From an uncultured Marinicella sp. (GTDB lineage Bacteria; Pseudomonadota; Gammaproteobacteria; Xanthomonadales; Marinicellaceae), in assembly GCA_947502595.1 (NCBI GenBank), contig CANNAM010000002.1, positions 248,001 through 312,000 on the forward strand: a DNA stretch of 64,000 bases, given 5' to 3'. This document shows positions 18,455 through 27,715 of the stretch, piece by piece. The notes below the pieces were generated by a model. The model was given only the letters and a program-made list of their open reading frames with translations, ran no database searches and was not told the DNA's origin. The number at the start of each line of letters is the position of its first letter. The first letter of the stretch is position 1. Position numbers and translations under genes: made by a program.

Positions 18455-19903
18455 TTAAAGACTCCATAAGTCCATAAATGCATTCACTGACATTGCCGCC
18501 ATTTGCTCTTGGTCTTTAACAACGGCTTTAATAAGTGACGCCTGTTTGTTTGAAAAATGTCCATCCACTGCTTGTTCGAATTTTTCGATTAATACCGGAA
18601 TACCTTGTTCACGTCGATTGCGATGGCCGATGGGGTAATCAACGGCAATTTTATCTGTACTGGAACCGTCTTTGAAAAATACCTGTATGCTGTTACCAAT
18701 GGCACGTTTTTCAGGGTCAAAGTAGTCTTTGGTGAACTGTGGGTTTTCTGTTACCGTCATTTTATCGCGCAAAAAATCAACAACCGGTAATTGAGCGATG
18801 TCATCTTCATAGTCTTCCGCAGTTAAACGTCCAAAGGCCAACGGTACAGCCACCATATACTGCAGACAATGATCCCGATCAGCTGGATTATCTAATGGAC
18901 CGGTTTTATCAATGATGCGTACACCGGCCTCTTGGGTTTCAAGCGCAATGCGTTCAACCTCATCTAAGCGCTTTTTTACGTGCTGGTGCAAAGTCATGGC
19001 ACATTCCACTGCTGTCTGGGCGTGAAATTCCGCCGGAAAGGATAATTTAAATAGAATGTTTTCCATCACGTATGAGCCATATTCCCGCTGTAAGGTAAAG
19101 GCTTTGCCGTTAAACAGGACATCGTAAAAGCCCCAGGTTTTTGCTGATAAAGCGGATGGGTAACCCATTTCGCCGGTTTTGGCTGTCAATGCCAATTGCA
19201 CTGCGCGGCGACAAGCATCACCGGCTGCCCAAGATTTTCGTGATCCGGTATTTGGGGCATGACGGTAAGTGCGTAAAGCCCCACCATCTATCCAAGCGTT
19301 AGAAACGGCATTGAGCATTTCATCACGGTTACAACCCAACATCTGTGCCACCACTGCAGTGGATGCAATTCGTACCAAAATCACATGGTCGATGCCGACT
19401 CGGTTAAATGCGTTTTCTAAAGCCAGTACGCCTTGGATTTCGTGGGCTTTTATCATGGCGATGAGGACGTCATGAATGGTTAAGGCCGGTTTATTGTAAG
19501 TTACATTTTCTCGGGACAAGTAGTCTGCAACCGCTAATATAGCACCTAAGTTATCCGATGGGTGACCCCATTCGGCAGCCAACCAAGTGTCATTAAAATC
19601 CAACCAGCGAATTAAAGCACCGATATTAAAGGCCGCCTGTACCGGCTCGAGTTGATGTGAGGTGCCTGGTATTTTAGCCCCAGTGGTCAAGGTAGCACCA
19701 GGCACCACTGGACCTAAATGCTTAACACACTCGGGAAACTTCAAGGCCAAAAGCGCACAAGCTAAACTGTCCATTAAACAATAGTGGGCAGTGTCCATGG
19801 CAACATCAGATTGCACTTCATAGCCGATGACATAATCGACTATGTCGGTAATTATAAGATCAAATTCAGGGCGCTCAGCGGCGCGTATATCTACTTTACT
19901 CAT
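18455..19903 (-). CDS. prpD: 2-methylcitrate dehydratase (PrpD family)
   Basis: A 482-residue MmgE/PrpD family protein, the same size as E. coli PrpD (483). It carries the conserved IRWLDFNDTWLAAEWGHPSDN segment near residue 100 and HAPNTGSRKSWAAGDACRRAVQL near 225. It would dehydrate 2-methylcitrate in propionyl-CoA breakdown. The ATG at 19903 is chosen because GGAG lies nine bases before it; the frame runs to 19939. No prpB, prpC or acnD is within the window, so the gene stands alone between an antiporter and bioF. Confidence 0.9.
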   Translation of the reverse strand: MSKVDIRAAERPEFDLIITDIVDYVIGYEVQSDVAMDTAHYCLMDSLACALLALKFPECVKHLGPVVPGATLTTGAKIPGTSHQLEPVQAAFNIGALIRWLDFNDTWLAAEWGHPSDNLGAILAVADYLSRENVTYNKPALTIHDVLIAMIKAHEIQGVLALENAFNRVGIDHVILVRIASTAVVAQMLGCNRDEMLNAVSNAWIDGGALRTYRHAPNTGSRKSWAAGDACRRAVQLALTAKTGEMGYPSALSAKTWGFYDVLFNGKAFTLQREYGSYVMENILFKLSFPAEFHAQTAVECAMTLHQHVKKRLDEVERIALETQEAGVRIIDKTGPLDNPADRDHCLQYMVAVPLAFGRLTAEDYEDDIAQLPVVDFLRDKMTVTENPQFTKDYFDPEKRAIGNSIQVFFKDGSSTDKIAVDYPIGHRNRREQGIPVLIEKFEQAVDGHFSNKQASLIKAVVKDQEQMAAMSVNAFMDLWSL

Positions 19904-20131
19904 AGTTATCATCTCCACAGCGGATGTCGTCACCGCCACCTTAGGTTATTAAGTTTACAATCTTACCAATACAACCAGTATACCTCATTCAGTCAATTAT
20001 CAATGTTGATAACCCTTTCGCTATTCGACCGGTTAATCTAATTTGTACAAGCATTGCACTTAAGAAGCCCTGTACATGATAATTTTTCACATCATTCGGC
20101 CATTCCAAGTGCATAATCTGTACAATATTCA

Positions 20132-21319
20132 ATGACCCACATCAGCATTCGCAATTTGAACCAAGACCAACCATTCAAACAGCAACTAGAAAAGCTCAAA
20201 GCTGAGCAACTGTTTCGTGAACGCATGACACGCACTTCAAAAGCGGGGCGTTATGTGTCTATTGATGGGCAACAAATGCTCAACTTCAACAGCAATGATT
20301 ACCTGGGTTTGGCCAACCACCCTGCGGTTATCTTGGCGGCACATGATGCAGCCAGCAAATTTGGCTTTGGTGCCACTGGTTCACCGTTGATGTCAGGCTA
20401 CACTTCAATGCACCAAGAACTTGAATATGCCATGGCCGAATTTCTTGGCTACCCACGTGTGGTACTGTTTTCTGCCGGTTATTTGGCTAATTTAGGGGTG
20501 GCTCAAGCGTTGTTAAAGCGCAAAGACTGGTTCATTCAAGACCGTTTGAATCATGCTTCCTTGATTGACGCTGCACAAATCACCCATGCCGAACTCAAAC
20601 GCTACCGTCACTTGAACAACCAAGCCGCAGAAAACTTGCTCAAAACCGACATCAATCGATTCAAACTTTGGGCCACTGAAGGCGTGTTTAGTATGGATGG
20701 TGACAGCCATGATTTGTTTTCTGCAGCACTGAGTGCGCACACTTACAATGCCATGTTGTGGGTTGATGATTGCCATGGCGTGGGCGTTTTGGGTGAAAAT
20801 GGTCGTGGGGTGTTGGACACCATGACTTTAAGTGAAGCTGAAATTCCTATTTTATCAGGGACATTTGGCAAAGCTTTTGGTACTGCTGGTGCCTATGTAG
20901 CAGCATCGGACAGCTTAATTGAAACCATTATTCAAGGTGCAAGGACTTATAAATACAACACGGCATTACCAGTTCCAGTGGTGGCTGCAACATTGAAATC
21001 TCTGGAAATCATTCGCTCTGAACCCTGGCGCCGTGAAAAAATTCTGGAACTAATTTATCAATTCAAACAAGGCTGCCATCAGTATGGTTTGGATGAGCAA
21101 GCTAAACTGACTGATTCAGCCATCCAGCTGATCGTGTTGAAATCCGCAACGGCCGCACTTGAAAAATCTGCCTACTTAAAGTCATGTGGCATCATCACCA
21201 CTGCCATCAGACCACCGACCGTACCTAAAAATCAATGCCGTTTGCGCATCACCCTCAACAGCGACCTAGAGTCAGAAGACATTGACTTATTGATCCAATG
21301 TTTAATTGGCAATTATTAA
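20132..21319 (+). CDS. bioF: 8-amino-7-oxononanoate synthase
   Basis: A 395-residue alpha-oxoamine synthase that condenses pimeloyl-ACP/CoA with alanine in biotin synthesis. Family marks are NFNSNDYLGLANHP, GFGATGSPLMSGYTSMHQELE, VDDCHGVGVLGENGRG and the PLP-lysine motif SGTFGKAFGTAGAYV near residue 250. KBL or SPT-type relatives are less likely given the SNDYLGL and GFGATGSP context. Three TGTACA palindromes lie in the 90 bases before the ATG (20044, 20071, 20119), and their meaning is unknown. It is a single gene, convergent with the kynurenine-type cluster. Confidence 0.9.
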   Translation: MTHISIRNLNQDQPFKQQLEKLKAEQLFRERMTRTSKAGRYVSIDGQQMLNFNSNDYLGLANHPAVILAAHDAASKFGFGATGSPLMSGYTSMHQELEYAMAEFLGYPRVVLFSAGYLANLGVAQALLKRKDWFIQDRLNHASLIDAAQITHAELKRYRHLNNQAAENLLKTDINRFKLWATEGVFSMDGDSHDLFSAALSAHTYNAMLWVDDCHGVGVLGENGRGVLDTMTLSEAEIPILSGTFGKAFGTAGAYVAASDSLIETIIQGARTYKYNTALPVPVVAATLKSLEIIRSEPWRREKILELIYQFKQGCHQYGLDEQAKLTDSAIQLIVLKSATAALEKSAYLKSCGIITTAIRPPTVPKNQCRLRITLNSDLESEDIDLLIQCLIGNY

Positions 21320-21342
21320 TCCAATGAAGCCCCTGTAAAAGC

Positions 21343-22152
21343 TCATTTTTTAAGCTTTATTTCAAACAACAACGGGTTACTAGGCACCGCATTCAAATTC
21401 ATTCTTGGTAACTGTAGATCCAACACATACGGACCGTCTTTTATGTGTTCTGGCACATAAACCATCTCAGTGATGGTTTTGTGTTTGAATTGCGTGTCGC
21501 TCGACTCATGGGTTCCCGGCTCAATGTTCCAGAACAGGCGGTGATTGCTCAATAAACCATCATCATAAAGTCGATCAACTGATGGTAAATCCACCAGCAA
21601 ATGGTTGATATTCGTGTGTTCAACCAACCACCGCATCGCTTCATTGCTGAAAAAGGCTGGTTGGTTTGCTGTGGTATAACTGTTTGTAAGCTTGTCTTTG
21701 GTGTTTGGTAAGGTTCTGATAATTAAAGCTTTTACATCCTTGTGTAAAGACTTTAATACAGCTGTCAACTTGTTCAAAGTGATGATCAAATCACCCTCAA
21801 GCAAAGGTGGCTGATAGCTGTCATTTTGTGCGTTTTTACTTACATAGGGTTCAGCAGTAATGCCCACTAACTGTGCCAGCATCAGTGGCTGCTTTACCAC
21901 TTGATGCGGGGCAATCAGCTCATTGATGACATGAGAAATGCTTTCAGTGTGGGTCCCATTACAGTGTGGATTAAAGCTGATTTCATCGGCATTACAAGAA
22001 CCGCCTAGGCGCGTATTACCGATAAACGTACCTGACTGCATCGGTGTTGAAGTGGCTACTTTGGCTGCAAAATGGTTGGGTTGGTCACCATTAAAGTTCA
22101 GTTCAATGGCAATTGATTGCGGGGTTTGTTGCCATTCAAATTCAATCGGCAT
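21343..22152 (-). CDS. Cyclase family protein (kynurenine formamidase-like)
   Basis: A 269-residue cyclase-fold protein. The metal-binding motif HCNGTHTESISH (near residue 62) is the HxGTHxDxPxH pattern of KynB-type formamidases with Glu in place of Asp. Last gene of a four-gene minus-strand cluster with a RidA-type deaminase, 3-hydroxyanthranilate dioxygenase and ACMSD, which supports a kynurenine-route role such as hydrolysis of N-formylkynurenine. Sequence is otherwise divergent from classical KynB (which is near 210 residues), so a different amide or lactone in the same pathway is possible. Confidence 0.7.
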   Translation of the reverse strand: MPIEFEWQQTPQSIAIELNFNGDQPNHFAAKVATSTPMQSGTFIGNTRLGGSCNADEISFNPHCNGTHTESISHVINELIAPHQVVKQPLMLAQLVGITAEPYVSKNAQNDSYQPPLLEGDLIITLNKLTAVLKSLHKDVKALIIRTLPNTKDKLTNSYTTANQPAFFSNEAMRWLVEHTNINHLLVDLPSVDRLYDDGLLSNHRLFWNIEPGTHESSDTQFKHKTITEMVYVPEHIKDGPYVLDLQLPRMNLNAVPSNPLLFEIKLKK

Positions 22153-22157
22153 AATGT

Positions 22158-23168
22158 TTAGATAAATTGTTCATGCTTTAGGTCCAACCATTCTAATGCA
22201 GTGCCTGCTAACAACCGGCTTTTGACATCATCAGTATAAGGCATCGACTCAATCAGTTTGCCAGGCTCCAGTTCACCCAATGGGAACGGGTAGTCAGTCC
22301 CCAATGCCAATCTATCTGGGCCCATCAAAGCAAGTAAATAATCCAACATGCCAGCCTCATGAACCAAAGTATCTAAGTAAATTTGTTTGAGGTACTTACG
22401 CGGGTTATGAGGGTTGTCCACTGCCACCAAATCAGGCCTGACCGCAAAGCCATGTTCGATGCGTCCAATACTGGCTGGGAAGGCCCCACCACCATGAGCA
22501 AAAGCGATGCGCAAGTTTGGTAAGCGCTCTAAAACGCCACCAAAAATCATAGAACAAATGGCCAATGAAGTTTCTGCCGGCATGCCAACCAACCATGGCA
22601 ACCAATAGTCCTTCATCTGACCCTTACCCATCATGTCCCAAGGGTGAACAAATACCGCCGCGCCCAACGCTTCAGCTGCCGCAAAAATTTCAAACAATTC
22701 AGGGGCATTTAAATTCCACTCATTCACATGTGAACCAATTTGTACGCCTGCCAAACCCAGCTCATTGACACAACGGTCTAATTCTTTGATGGCTAAATCA
22801 GGGGCTTGCATGGGCAAAGTTCCCAAGCCAACAAACCTTTGGGGGTTGGTGGCCACCTTTTGCGCCATGTCATCATTCAAAAACCGTGACAAATCATAAG
22901 TGTCTTGCGGCTTGGCCCAATAACAAAACATCACTGGCACTGTAGACAACACCTGTACATCAACACCATGTTGGTCACACTCTGTTAATCGGGTTTGAGG
23001 GTCCCAACAGTTGGCTTCAACATCACGAAAATGGCGACCATCTTGAAGCATCTTGGCACAGCCACAGCCAGTGTGTTCAAGTTGCACAAAACCACCATAT
23101 CCATACTTTTCGCGTAAGTTAGGCCAATTTTCCGGTAATATATGTGTATGTATATCAATTTTTAACAT
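22158..23168 (-). CDS. 2-amino-3-carboxymuconate-6-semialdehyde decarboxylase (ACMSD)
   Basis: A 336-residue amidohydrolase-fold decarboxylase. It starts [18 protein letters not shown], with the zinc HxH pair, and has GGFVQLEHTGCGCAKML, the metal-ligand His in AVFVHPWDMMGKG, FAHGGGAFP and the catalytic Asp in LALGTDYPFPLGE. It removes CO2 from the ring-opened product of 3-hydroxyanthranilate, steering it to 2-aminomuconate semialdehyde rather than quinolinate/NAD. The ATG shares its A with the preceding dioxygenase stop (TGATG), so the two are coupled. Confidence 0.9.
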   Translation of the reverse strand: MLKIDIHTHILPENWPNLREKYGYGGFVQLEHTGCGCAKMLQDGRHFRDVEANCWDPQTRLTECDQHGVDVQVLSTVPVMFCYWAKPQDTYDLSRFLNDDMAQKVATNPQRFVGLGTLPMQAPDLAIKELDRCVNELGLAGVQIGSHVNEWNLNAPELFEIFAAAEALGAAVFVHPWDMMGKGQMKDYWLPWLVGMPAETSLAICSMIFGGVLERLPNLRIAFAHGGGAFPASIGRIEHGFAVRPDLVAVDNPHNPRKYLKQIYLDTLVHEAGMLDYLLALMGPDRLALGTDYPFPLGELEPGKLIESMPYTDDVKSRLLAGTALEWLDLKHEQFI

Positions 23169-23710
23169 CACAAATCCAGCCTGTTTGTGTCTGGCATCAC
23201 CGTACCACACTGCTCACATGTGCGGGCTTCTGGGTCATTGAAAAACCGCTCAAACACCGGAAGAAAATCTTTTTCAATGTCCTCTAAAGTAAAGTATTCC
23301 TCATACAACTTGTGGTTACAATTTTCACAAAACCACAGCAAGCCATCTTTTTCGTGTACCAACCTTTTGCGCTCCACCACCAAGCCTATGGAGTTGGCAT
23401 AGCGTATTGGAGAGTGGGGCATGCGGGGTGGTAACATAAAAACCTCACCGGCTTTAATGGGGTATTCAACCACCTCATCGTTTTGTTGGGTTTTGAGTAA
23501 CATTTCACCTTCTAACTGGTAAAAAAACTCCGGCCCTTCATCGTAGTGGTAGTCACGACGACCATTGGGGCCACCGACCACCATCACTATAAAATCATCT
23601 GCAGCAAAAACTTGCTTATTACCTACTGGGGGCTTAAGTTGATCGCGATGTTCATCTATCCACTGCTTGATATTGAAGGGCGGGACAGGCTTGTTTTCAA
23701 GGTCTGACAT
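23168..23710 (-). CDS. nbaC: 3-hydroxyanthranilate 3,4-dioxygenase
   Basis: A 180-residue cupin enzyme that opens the ring of 3-hydroxyanthranilate. The iron motif region [20 protein letters not shown] gives His, Glu, and [14 protein letters not shown] gives the second His. The C-terminal CENCNH and CEQCGTVMP motifs form the rubredoxin-like site found in the bacterial enzymes but not the animal ones. The start is ATG 23710 ([12 protein letters not shown]), six bases after the upstream gene's stop; the frame continues ten codons further. Length fits bacterial 3-HAO (about 175-180). Confidence 0.94.
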   Translation of the reverse strand: MSDLENKPVPPFNIKQWIDEHRDQLKPPVGNKQVFAADDFIVMVVGGPNGRRDYHYDEGPEFFYQLEGEMLLKTQQNDEVVEYPIKAGEVFMLPPRMPHSPIRYANSIGLVVERKRLVHEKDGLLWFCENCNHKLYEEYFTLEDIEKDFLPVFERFFNDPEARTCEQCGTVMPDTNRLDL

Positions 23711-23715
23711 GGTCT

Positions 23716-24132
23716 TCACTCCGGAATGATGGCAATACATTTTAGCTCAATTGCAATTGGGGTTGGCAGTTTGTTGACTTCAACCGTGGTTCTACATGGT
23801 TGGTTACTGGCAAAATACTCCGCATAGACTTTATTGTAAGTCGCAAAGTCATCATCCATATGCGTTAAAAACACCGTCACATCGACCAAATCACCCCAAC
23901 TGGCTCCAGAAGCTTCAAGTACATACCTGACGTTATCAAACACACTGCGACACTGGGTTTCGATACAGTATGCGGTGACATTACCGTCTTGGTCTAAACT
24001 AACTCCAGGTATGTCTTTACTGCCTTTTTTTCTGGGACCGACGCCTGAAAGAAACAATAAATTACCGGCTTGCCTGGCATGCGGATAAGACCCTACTGGA
24101 TCGGGTGCTTGGTTGGCCATGACTTTCTTCAT
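23716..24132 (-). CDS. RidA-family deaminase, likely 2-aminomuconate deaminase
   Basis: A 138-residue RidA-fold protein with the segment [31 protein letters not shown] typical of NbaF/AmnD-type 2-aminomuconate deaminases, and [21 protein letters not shown] carrying the catalytic-site Arg. First gene of the cluster with 3-HAO and ACMSD, where it would release ammonia from 2-aminomuconate. AGGAG about ten bases before the ATG supports the start at 24132. The aldehyde dehydrogenase needed between ACMSD and this step is not in the window. Confidence 0.85.
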   Translation of the reverse strand: MKKVMANQAPDPVGSYPHARQAGNLLFLSGVGPRKKGSKDIPGVSLDQDGNVTAYCIETQCRSVFDNVRYVLEASGASWGDLVDVTVFLTHMDDDFATYNKVYAEYFASNQPCRTTVEVNKLPTPIAIELKCIAIIPE

Positions 24133-24175
24133 ATATTTAAGCTCCTGTTGTGTTTAGACTGGACATTGGTTGGCT

Positions 24176-24204
24176 TTCACCACACAATAATTGTACTTTA
24201 TACT
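24176..24204 (+). promoter_or_regulatory. Possible promoter for the small ORF/DUF885 unit
   Basis: TTCACC (24176-24181), a 17-base spacer and TATACT (24199-24204) precede the small ORF start by 15 bases. The -35 is weak. Confidence 0.4.
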
Positions 24205-24219
24205 CAGAGGAAAATCATC

Positions 24220-24303
24220 ATGCGTGGTTACATCACCGATGACACTACCGAATTTAGTGGTTTTTTAGACTGCTCTTATCGCATTTCAATCACATCAAAA
24301 TAA
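24220..24303 (+). CDS. Possible 27-residue small protein upstream of the DUF885 gene
   Basis: An ATG with AGAGG nine bases ahead opens a 27-codon frame (begins MRGYITDDTTEFSGF, ends YRISITSK) that stops nine bases before the DUF885 ATG. I do not recognise it. It may be a true small protein, a translated upstream ORF that affects the downstream gene, or chance. The placement with a ribosome site and promoter-like elements is the only support. Confidence 0.4.
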   Translation: MRGYITDDTTEFSGFLDCSYRISITSK

Positions 24304-24312
24304 AGGGGTTCT

Positions 24313-26133
24313 ATGAAAAAAATTTTTAAATATTTAGCTGGTTTACTGCTGGTTGTGGTGTTGTTGGCATCGGCGTTTTTTGTCCATGTTTGGTACTTTA
24401 AACCCTATGACATTAATTTGTTTTTTGGTCGAACTGCTTTACAGTTTGCTCTGAAAAGCCCAGAAACATTAAGTTCTGTTCGTGTACTAGAAGGTTTTGG
24501 TATTGATGGACACAACGCACGCCTGGATGATGCCAGCATAGCAGCTGGAGATGAATCCATCGAATTCATGCTGAAAGCCCATAAGACCTTATTGTCTTAT
24601 GCTGATGAAGACCTCAATGCAGCTGACAAAATGTCCAAAGATGTGATGCTGTCACTGTTAGATATTTTGGTCGAGGGACAGCGTTTTCGTTTTCACAATT
24701 ACCCTGTCAACCAATTATTCGGTGTCCAAAATGGTTTTCCTTCATTCATGGAAAGCACCCACCAAGTGAATGATGTGGGTGATGCTGAAGACTATGTCAG
24801 CCGCTTGTCTAAAGTGGGGGTTAAGTTTGATCAAGTACTAGAGGGATTGAAACACCGTGAAAATCTAGGTATTTTACCGCCCCAGTTTGTGGTCACCAAA
24901 GTGTTGGAAGAAATGCGTGGCTTTGTGAATACAGCTGCTGAAGAGAACATTTTATTTGTCTCGTTGGCAAAGAAAATGGCACAATCTGGATTGGCTGAAA
25001 GTGATCAAAATGAAATGGCTCAACAAGCCAAAGACAGCATTGAACAAACGGTGTACCCAGCTTATCAGAAGCTGATTGATTACATGGTCAAGTTAGACAA
25101 TAAGGTCAGTGAAAACCACGGTGTATGGAATTTACCAGATGGTGATGTTTTTTATGCTTTGGCGTTAAAGTTTTTCACCACCACCGATTATACGCCAGAC
25201 TATATTCACAATTTTGGTCTTACAGAAGTGGATCGCATTCAAGACGAAATACTGGCTATTTTGGCAACTGAGGGTTGGGATGTGAGTGCCGGTTTTACCG
25301 CCAGCATAGAAAATATGGCAGTCAACCCGAAATTTTACTACTCTGATTCAGACGAAGGTCGAGAACAAATTCTTGACGACTACAAAACCATGCTGGTTGA
25401 TGTGGAACGACAAATGTCCAGCCATTTTTATGACCTTCCCGAAGCCTCTGTCGATGTACAGCGGATTCCTGAGTTCAAAGAAAAAACTTCACCAGGTGCC
25501 TATTACCAACGACCAGCGATGGATGGCTCAAGACCCGGCGTGTTTTATGCCAACCTGTATGACATCAAAGCAACACCGAAATACAGCATGAAAACTTTGG
25601 CCTACCATGAAGGCATACCCGGCCACCATTACCAATTGGCCATTCAGCAAGAACTTAAAGACATGCCATTTTTTCGCAAGATGGTGCCTTTCATAGCTTA
25701 TTCAGAAGGTTGGGCTTTGTATGCCGAGCGGGTGGCCTATGAGATGGGCATGTTGCCTGATCCATATGACAACATTGGTCGATTACAAGCAGAGTTGTTT
25801 CGGGCCGTTAGGTTGGTGGTTGATACCGGTATCCACGCCCAACGTTGGTCACGCGAAAAAGCCATTGAATACATGTTGGCCAACACAGGCATGACTGAAT
25901 CTGATGTGGTGGCTGAAATTGAGCGTTATTTTGTGATGCCAGGCCAAGCCACTGCTTATAAAGTAGGTATGACTAAAATACTGGCCTTGCGTGAAAAAGC
26001 CCAATTGGCTTTGGGTGATTTATATGATGTCCGAGATTTTCACCGAGTGGTATTAAATAATGGTTCGGTACCTTTGAATATCCTGGAACAATTGGTGGAT
26101 ACTTATATCAGTGACAAAAGTTCAGCACAGTAA
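24313..26133 (+). CDS. DUF885 family (putative metallopeptidase), membrane-anchored
   Basis: A 606-residue protein with an N-terminal hydrophobic anchor (residues about 5-28) and a large exported domain. The zinc-peptidase-like signature of DUF885 is present: HEGIPGHHYQLA near residue 435 and the downstream glutamate motif YSEGWALYAERVAYEMG near 465. The family includes carboxypeptidase-type enzymes of the gluzincin fold; substrates are mostly unknown. AAGGGG lies just before the ATG. It follows a 27-codon ORF and ends against a convergent gene across a hairpin. Confidence 0.87.
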   Translation: MKKIFKYLAGLLLVVVLLASAFFVHVWYFKPYDINLFFGRTALQFALKSPETLSSVRVLEGFGIDGHNARLDDASIAAGDESIEFMLKAHKTLLSYADEDLNAADKMSKDVMLSLLDILVEGQRFRFHNYPVNQLFGVQNGFPSFMESTHQVNDVGDAEDYVSRLSKVGVKFDQVLEGLKHRENLGILPPQFVVTKVLEEMRGFVNTAAEENILFVSLAKKMAQSGLAESDQNEMAQQAKDSIEQTVYPAYQKLIDYMVKLDNKVSENHGVWNLPDGDVFYALALKFFTTTDYTPDYIHNFGLTEVDRIQDEILAILATEGWDVSAGFTASIENMAVNPKFYYSDSDEGREQILDDYKTMLVDVERQMSSHFYDLPEASVDVQRIPEFKEKTSPGAYYQRPAMDGSRPGVFYANLYDIKATPKYSMKTLAYHEGIPGHHYQLAIQQELKDMPFFRKMVPFIAYSEGWALYAERVAYEMGMLPDPYDNIGRLQAELFRAVRLVVDTGIHAQRWSREKAIEYMLANTGMTESDVVAEIERYFVMPGQATAYKVGMTKILALREKAQLALGDLYDVRDFHRVVLNNGSVPLNILEQLVDTYISDKSSAQ

Positions 26134-26152
26134 TCTGAAACTGGTTTGAGGC

Positions 26153-26191
26153 AATAAAACCGTCACCTTTGTGGTTACAAAAGTGACGGTT
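26153..26191 (-). terminator. Terminator of the 26216-27622 gene, at the convergent junction
   Basis: AACCGTCAC (26158-26166) pairs perfectly with GTGACGGTT (26183-26191) and an inner TTTGT/ACAAA extends the stem around a GGTT loop. On the minus strand TTTTATT follows. On the plus strand there is no U-run, so it probably serves the minus gene. Confidence 0.65.
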
Positions 26192-26215
26192 GAATTGAAC
26201 TGTTTAATGTTGAAG

Positions 26216-27622
26216 TTATTGAATGCCTCTGCTTTTTTTAACTTCTTCCATTTTTTTCTGTCTTTTAAGCTGCTCTTCCAATTGAAATTTCACGTCAGTT
26301 TGCATAATCAACAACTCTTCCCACTGCTCGCCTTCAGACAACAACCCCGAAAGCTCCATTTTGTCCCACTGGCTGTTGGCAATATAAAACAGGTCGTTAC
26401 CACTGAGGACACCTTTGCTTAAAGCTGCAAATTCCTCTCTACCAGCTTCAAGCGGAAACATGTTGACCAGCAACACGTCTTTCTGCAAAACCAAACGCAT
26501 GATCCGGGCTGGACTGACGCCATTTTGAATCACCACCAAATCACCTTGATGGTAAAATACATCATCATAACCTGCAGTAAAACCTTTAGAACTGCTGCCT
26601 ATTTGGCCTATTTTTTGAGTCTCTAAATCAATCGCAAACACACCCAAATCATAATCTGAAACATACAAAATGTTTTCATCGCTGTTGGTGGTAATAGATT
26701 TAATCGCTGACAAGTTTTTTAAGACCAACAGTGCTTCAATAGAGTCAGCGTCTTTGGCCACTTTAAAAGTTTGGTTATTGAACAGATTCACAAAATATAA
26801 ATTCCCCTGTTCAGAAAGGTGTAAGGCTGAGAACAACATCGGTTCTTGCGCACCTTTTAGGGCAAAACCTTGCAATATTTCTAAACTGCTTAATTGGTAT
26901 TTGGTGATCATAGATTGACCAAAATTGGCTTGTGTGGTGCCGGTATACTGAGGCATGGTGGATGAGGCCACCCACAACAGGTCATTGGCTTCATCAATCA
27001 CTAGGTCCACAGCACCCCAAGGGCCGGTGGCGGGATCACCTGCGGCTATGATTTCTTTAAACTCTTGGTTTTTATTGAGTTCATATATGGCACCTGACCT
27101 AATACTGGCCAATAAAAAACGCTCATTTTTAGCATCATATGCGATGTTTTCAAACAACATACCTGAATAATGTTCGCTGACTTTTCCAACCACTTTACCT
27201 GCACCGTAAGGTTTACCATTGACTTCCATACCTTCTTCAATGTAATCGTATACGGGTGTCCCAGTGATATTTTTGAACTCTTCATGACCAGCAGTTGGGT
27301 AACTCAAACCTGCATTTTGCATTTCGACCAACGTGTTATATGACTTGGTTTTATCATCTACCATGGCATATGCTTTGGCCAGAGCAAACTTTAAATTTGG
27401 GTTATGGGGTCGCAACACCACCAACCTTTCAACCACCATCACATGACGTTCAAGTTGTTTACTTTCTTTGGTGTTTTTTGCCAATGTAAATAACTGTTGG
27501 ATGTTACTTATAGCATTGAGGTCCTCACGAAATTTTGCTTCTGGATCCAGCGCTTGTGAGCTGGCAGTAAAGCTAACTGCTAAAAGCAGTAACAGGTAAA
27601 TTTTTCTCATCTTTGTAGTCAT
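26216..27622 (-). CDS. Secreted protein with helical-repeat and beta-propeller-like regions, unknown function
   Basis: I do not recognise a specific family. From the ATG at 27622 it is 468 residues, with a signal peptide (ATG 27610 is an equally possible start) ending near SFTASSQA. Residues about 25-120 look like TPR-type helical repeats (LVVLRPHNPNLKFALAKAYAM). Residues about 150-430 show repeated strand-turn patterns with DEANDLLWVAS, SDENILYVSDYD and GYDDVFYHQGDLVVIQNG, as in SMP-30/NHL-type propellers. The C terminus is a charged helix. It is probably periplasmic. It has its own terminator and is divergent from hemE. Confidence 0.6.
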   Translation of the reverse strand: MTTKMRKIYLLLLLAVSFTASSQALDPEAKFREDLNAISNIQQLFTLAKNTKESKQLERHVMVVERLVVLRPHNPNLKFALAKAYAMVDDKTKSYNTLVEMQNAGLSYPTAGHEEFKNITGTPVYDYIEEGMEVNGKPYGAGKVVGKVSEHYSGMLFENIAYDAKNERFLLASIRSGAIYELNKNQEFKEIIAAGDPATGPWGAVDLVIDEANDLLWVASSTMPQYTGTTQANFGQSMITKYQLSSLEILQGFALKGAQEPMLFSALHLSEQGNLYFVNLFNNQTFKVAKDADSIEALLVLKNLSAIKSITTNSDENILYVSDYDLGVFAIDLETQKIGQIGSSSKGFTAGYDDVFYHQGDLVVIQNGVSPARIMRLVLQKDVLLVNMFPLEAGREEFAALSKGVLSGNDLFYIANSQWDKMELSGLLSEGEQWEELLIMQTDVKFQLEEQLKRQKKMEEVKKSRGIQ

Positions 27623-27682
27623 ATTTAAAAAGTTGTTATAAGACCCCTTTATCGTTAAGAGGTTCAATTCAATGGACCAGCG

Positions 27683-27715
27683 CTGTTTTGTTGTTTGCTA
27701 AGTTCAGCAAAACAG
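27683..27715. other. Inverted repeat in the divergent hemE promoter region
   Basis: CTGTTTTG (27683-27690) and CAAAACAG (27708-27715) form a perfect eight-base inverted repeat with a 17-base spacer. There is no U-run, so it could be an operator or chance. Confidence 0.35.

Noticed and set aside
19946-19960. AGTTTACAA before prpD/bioF as a BirA half-site
   Set aside because: No matching second half at the needed distance.
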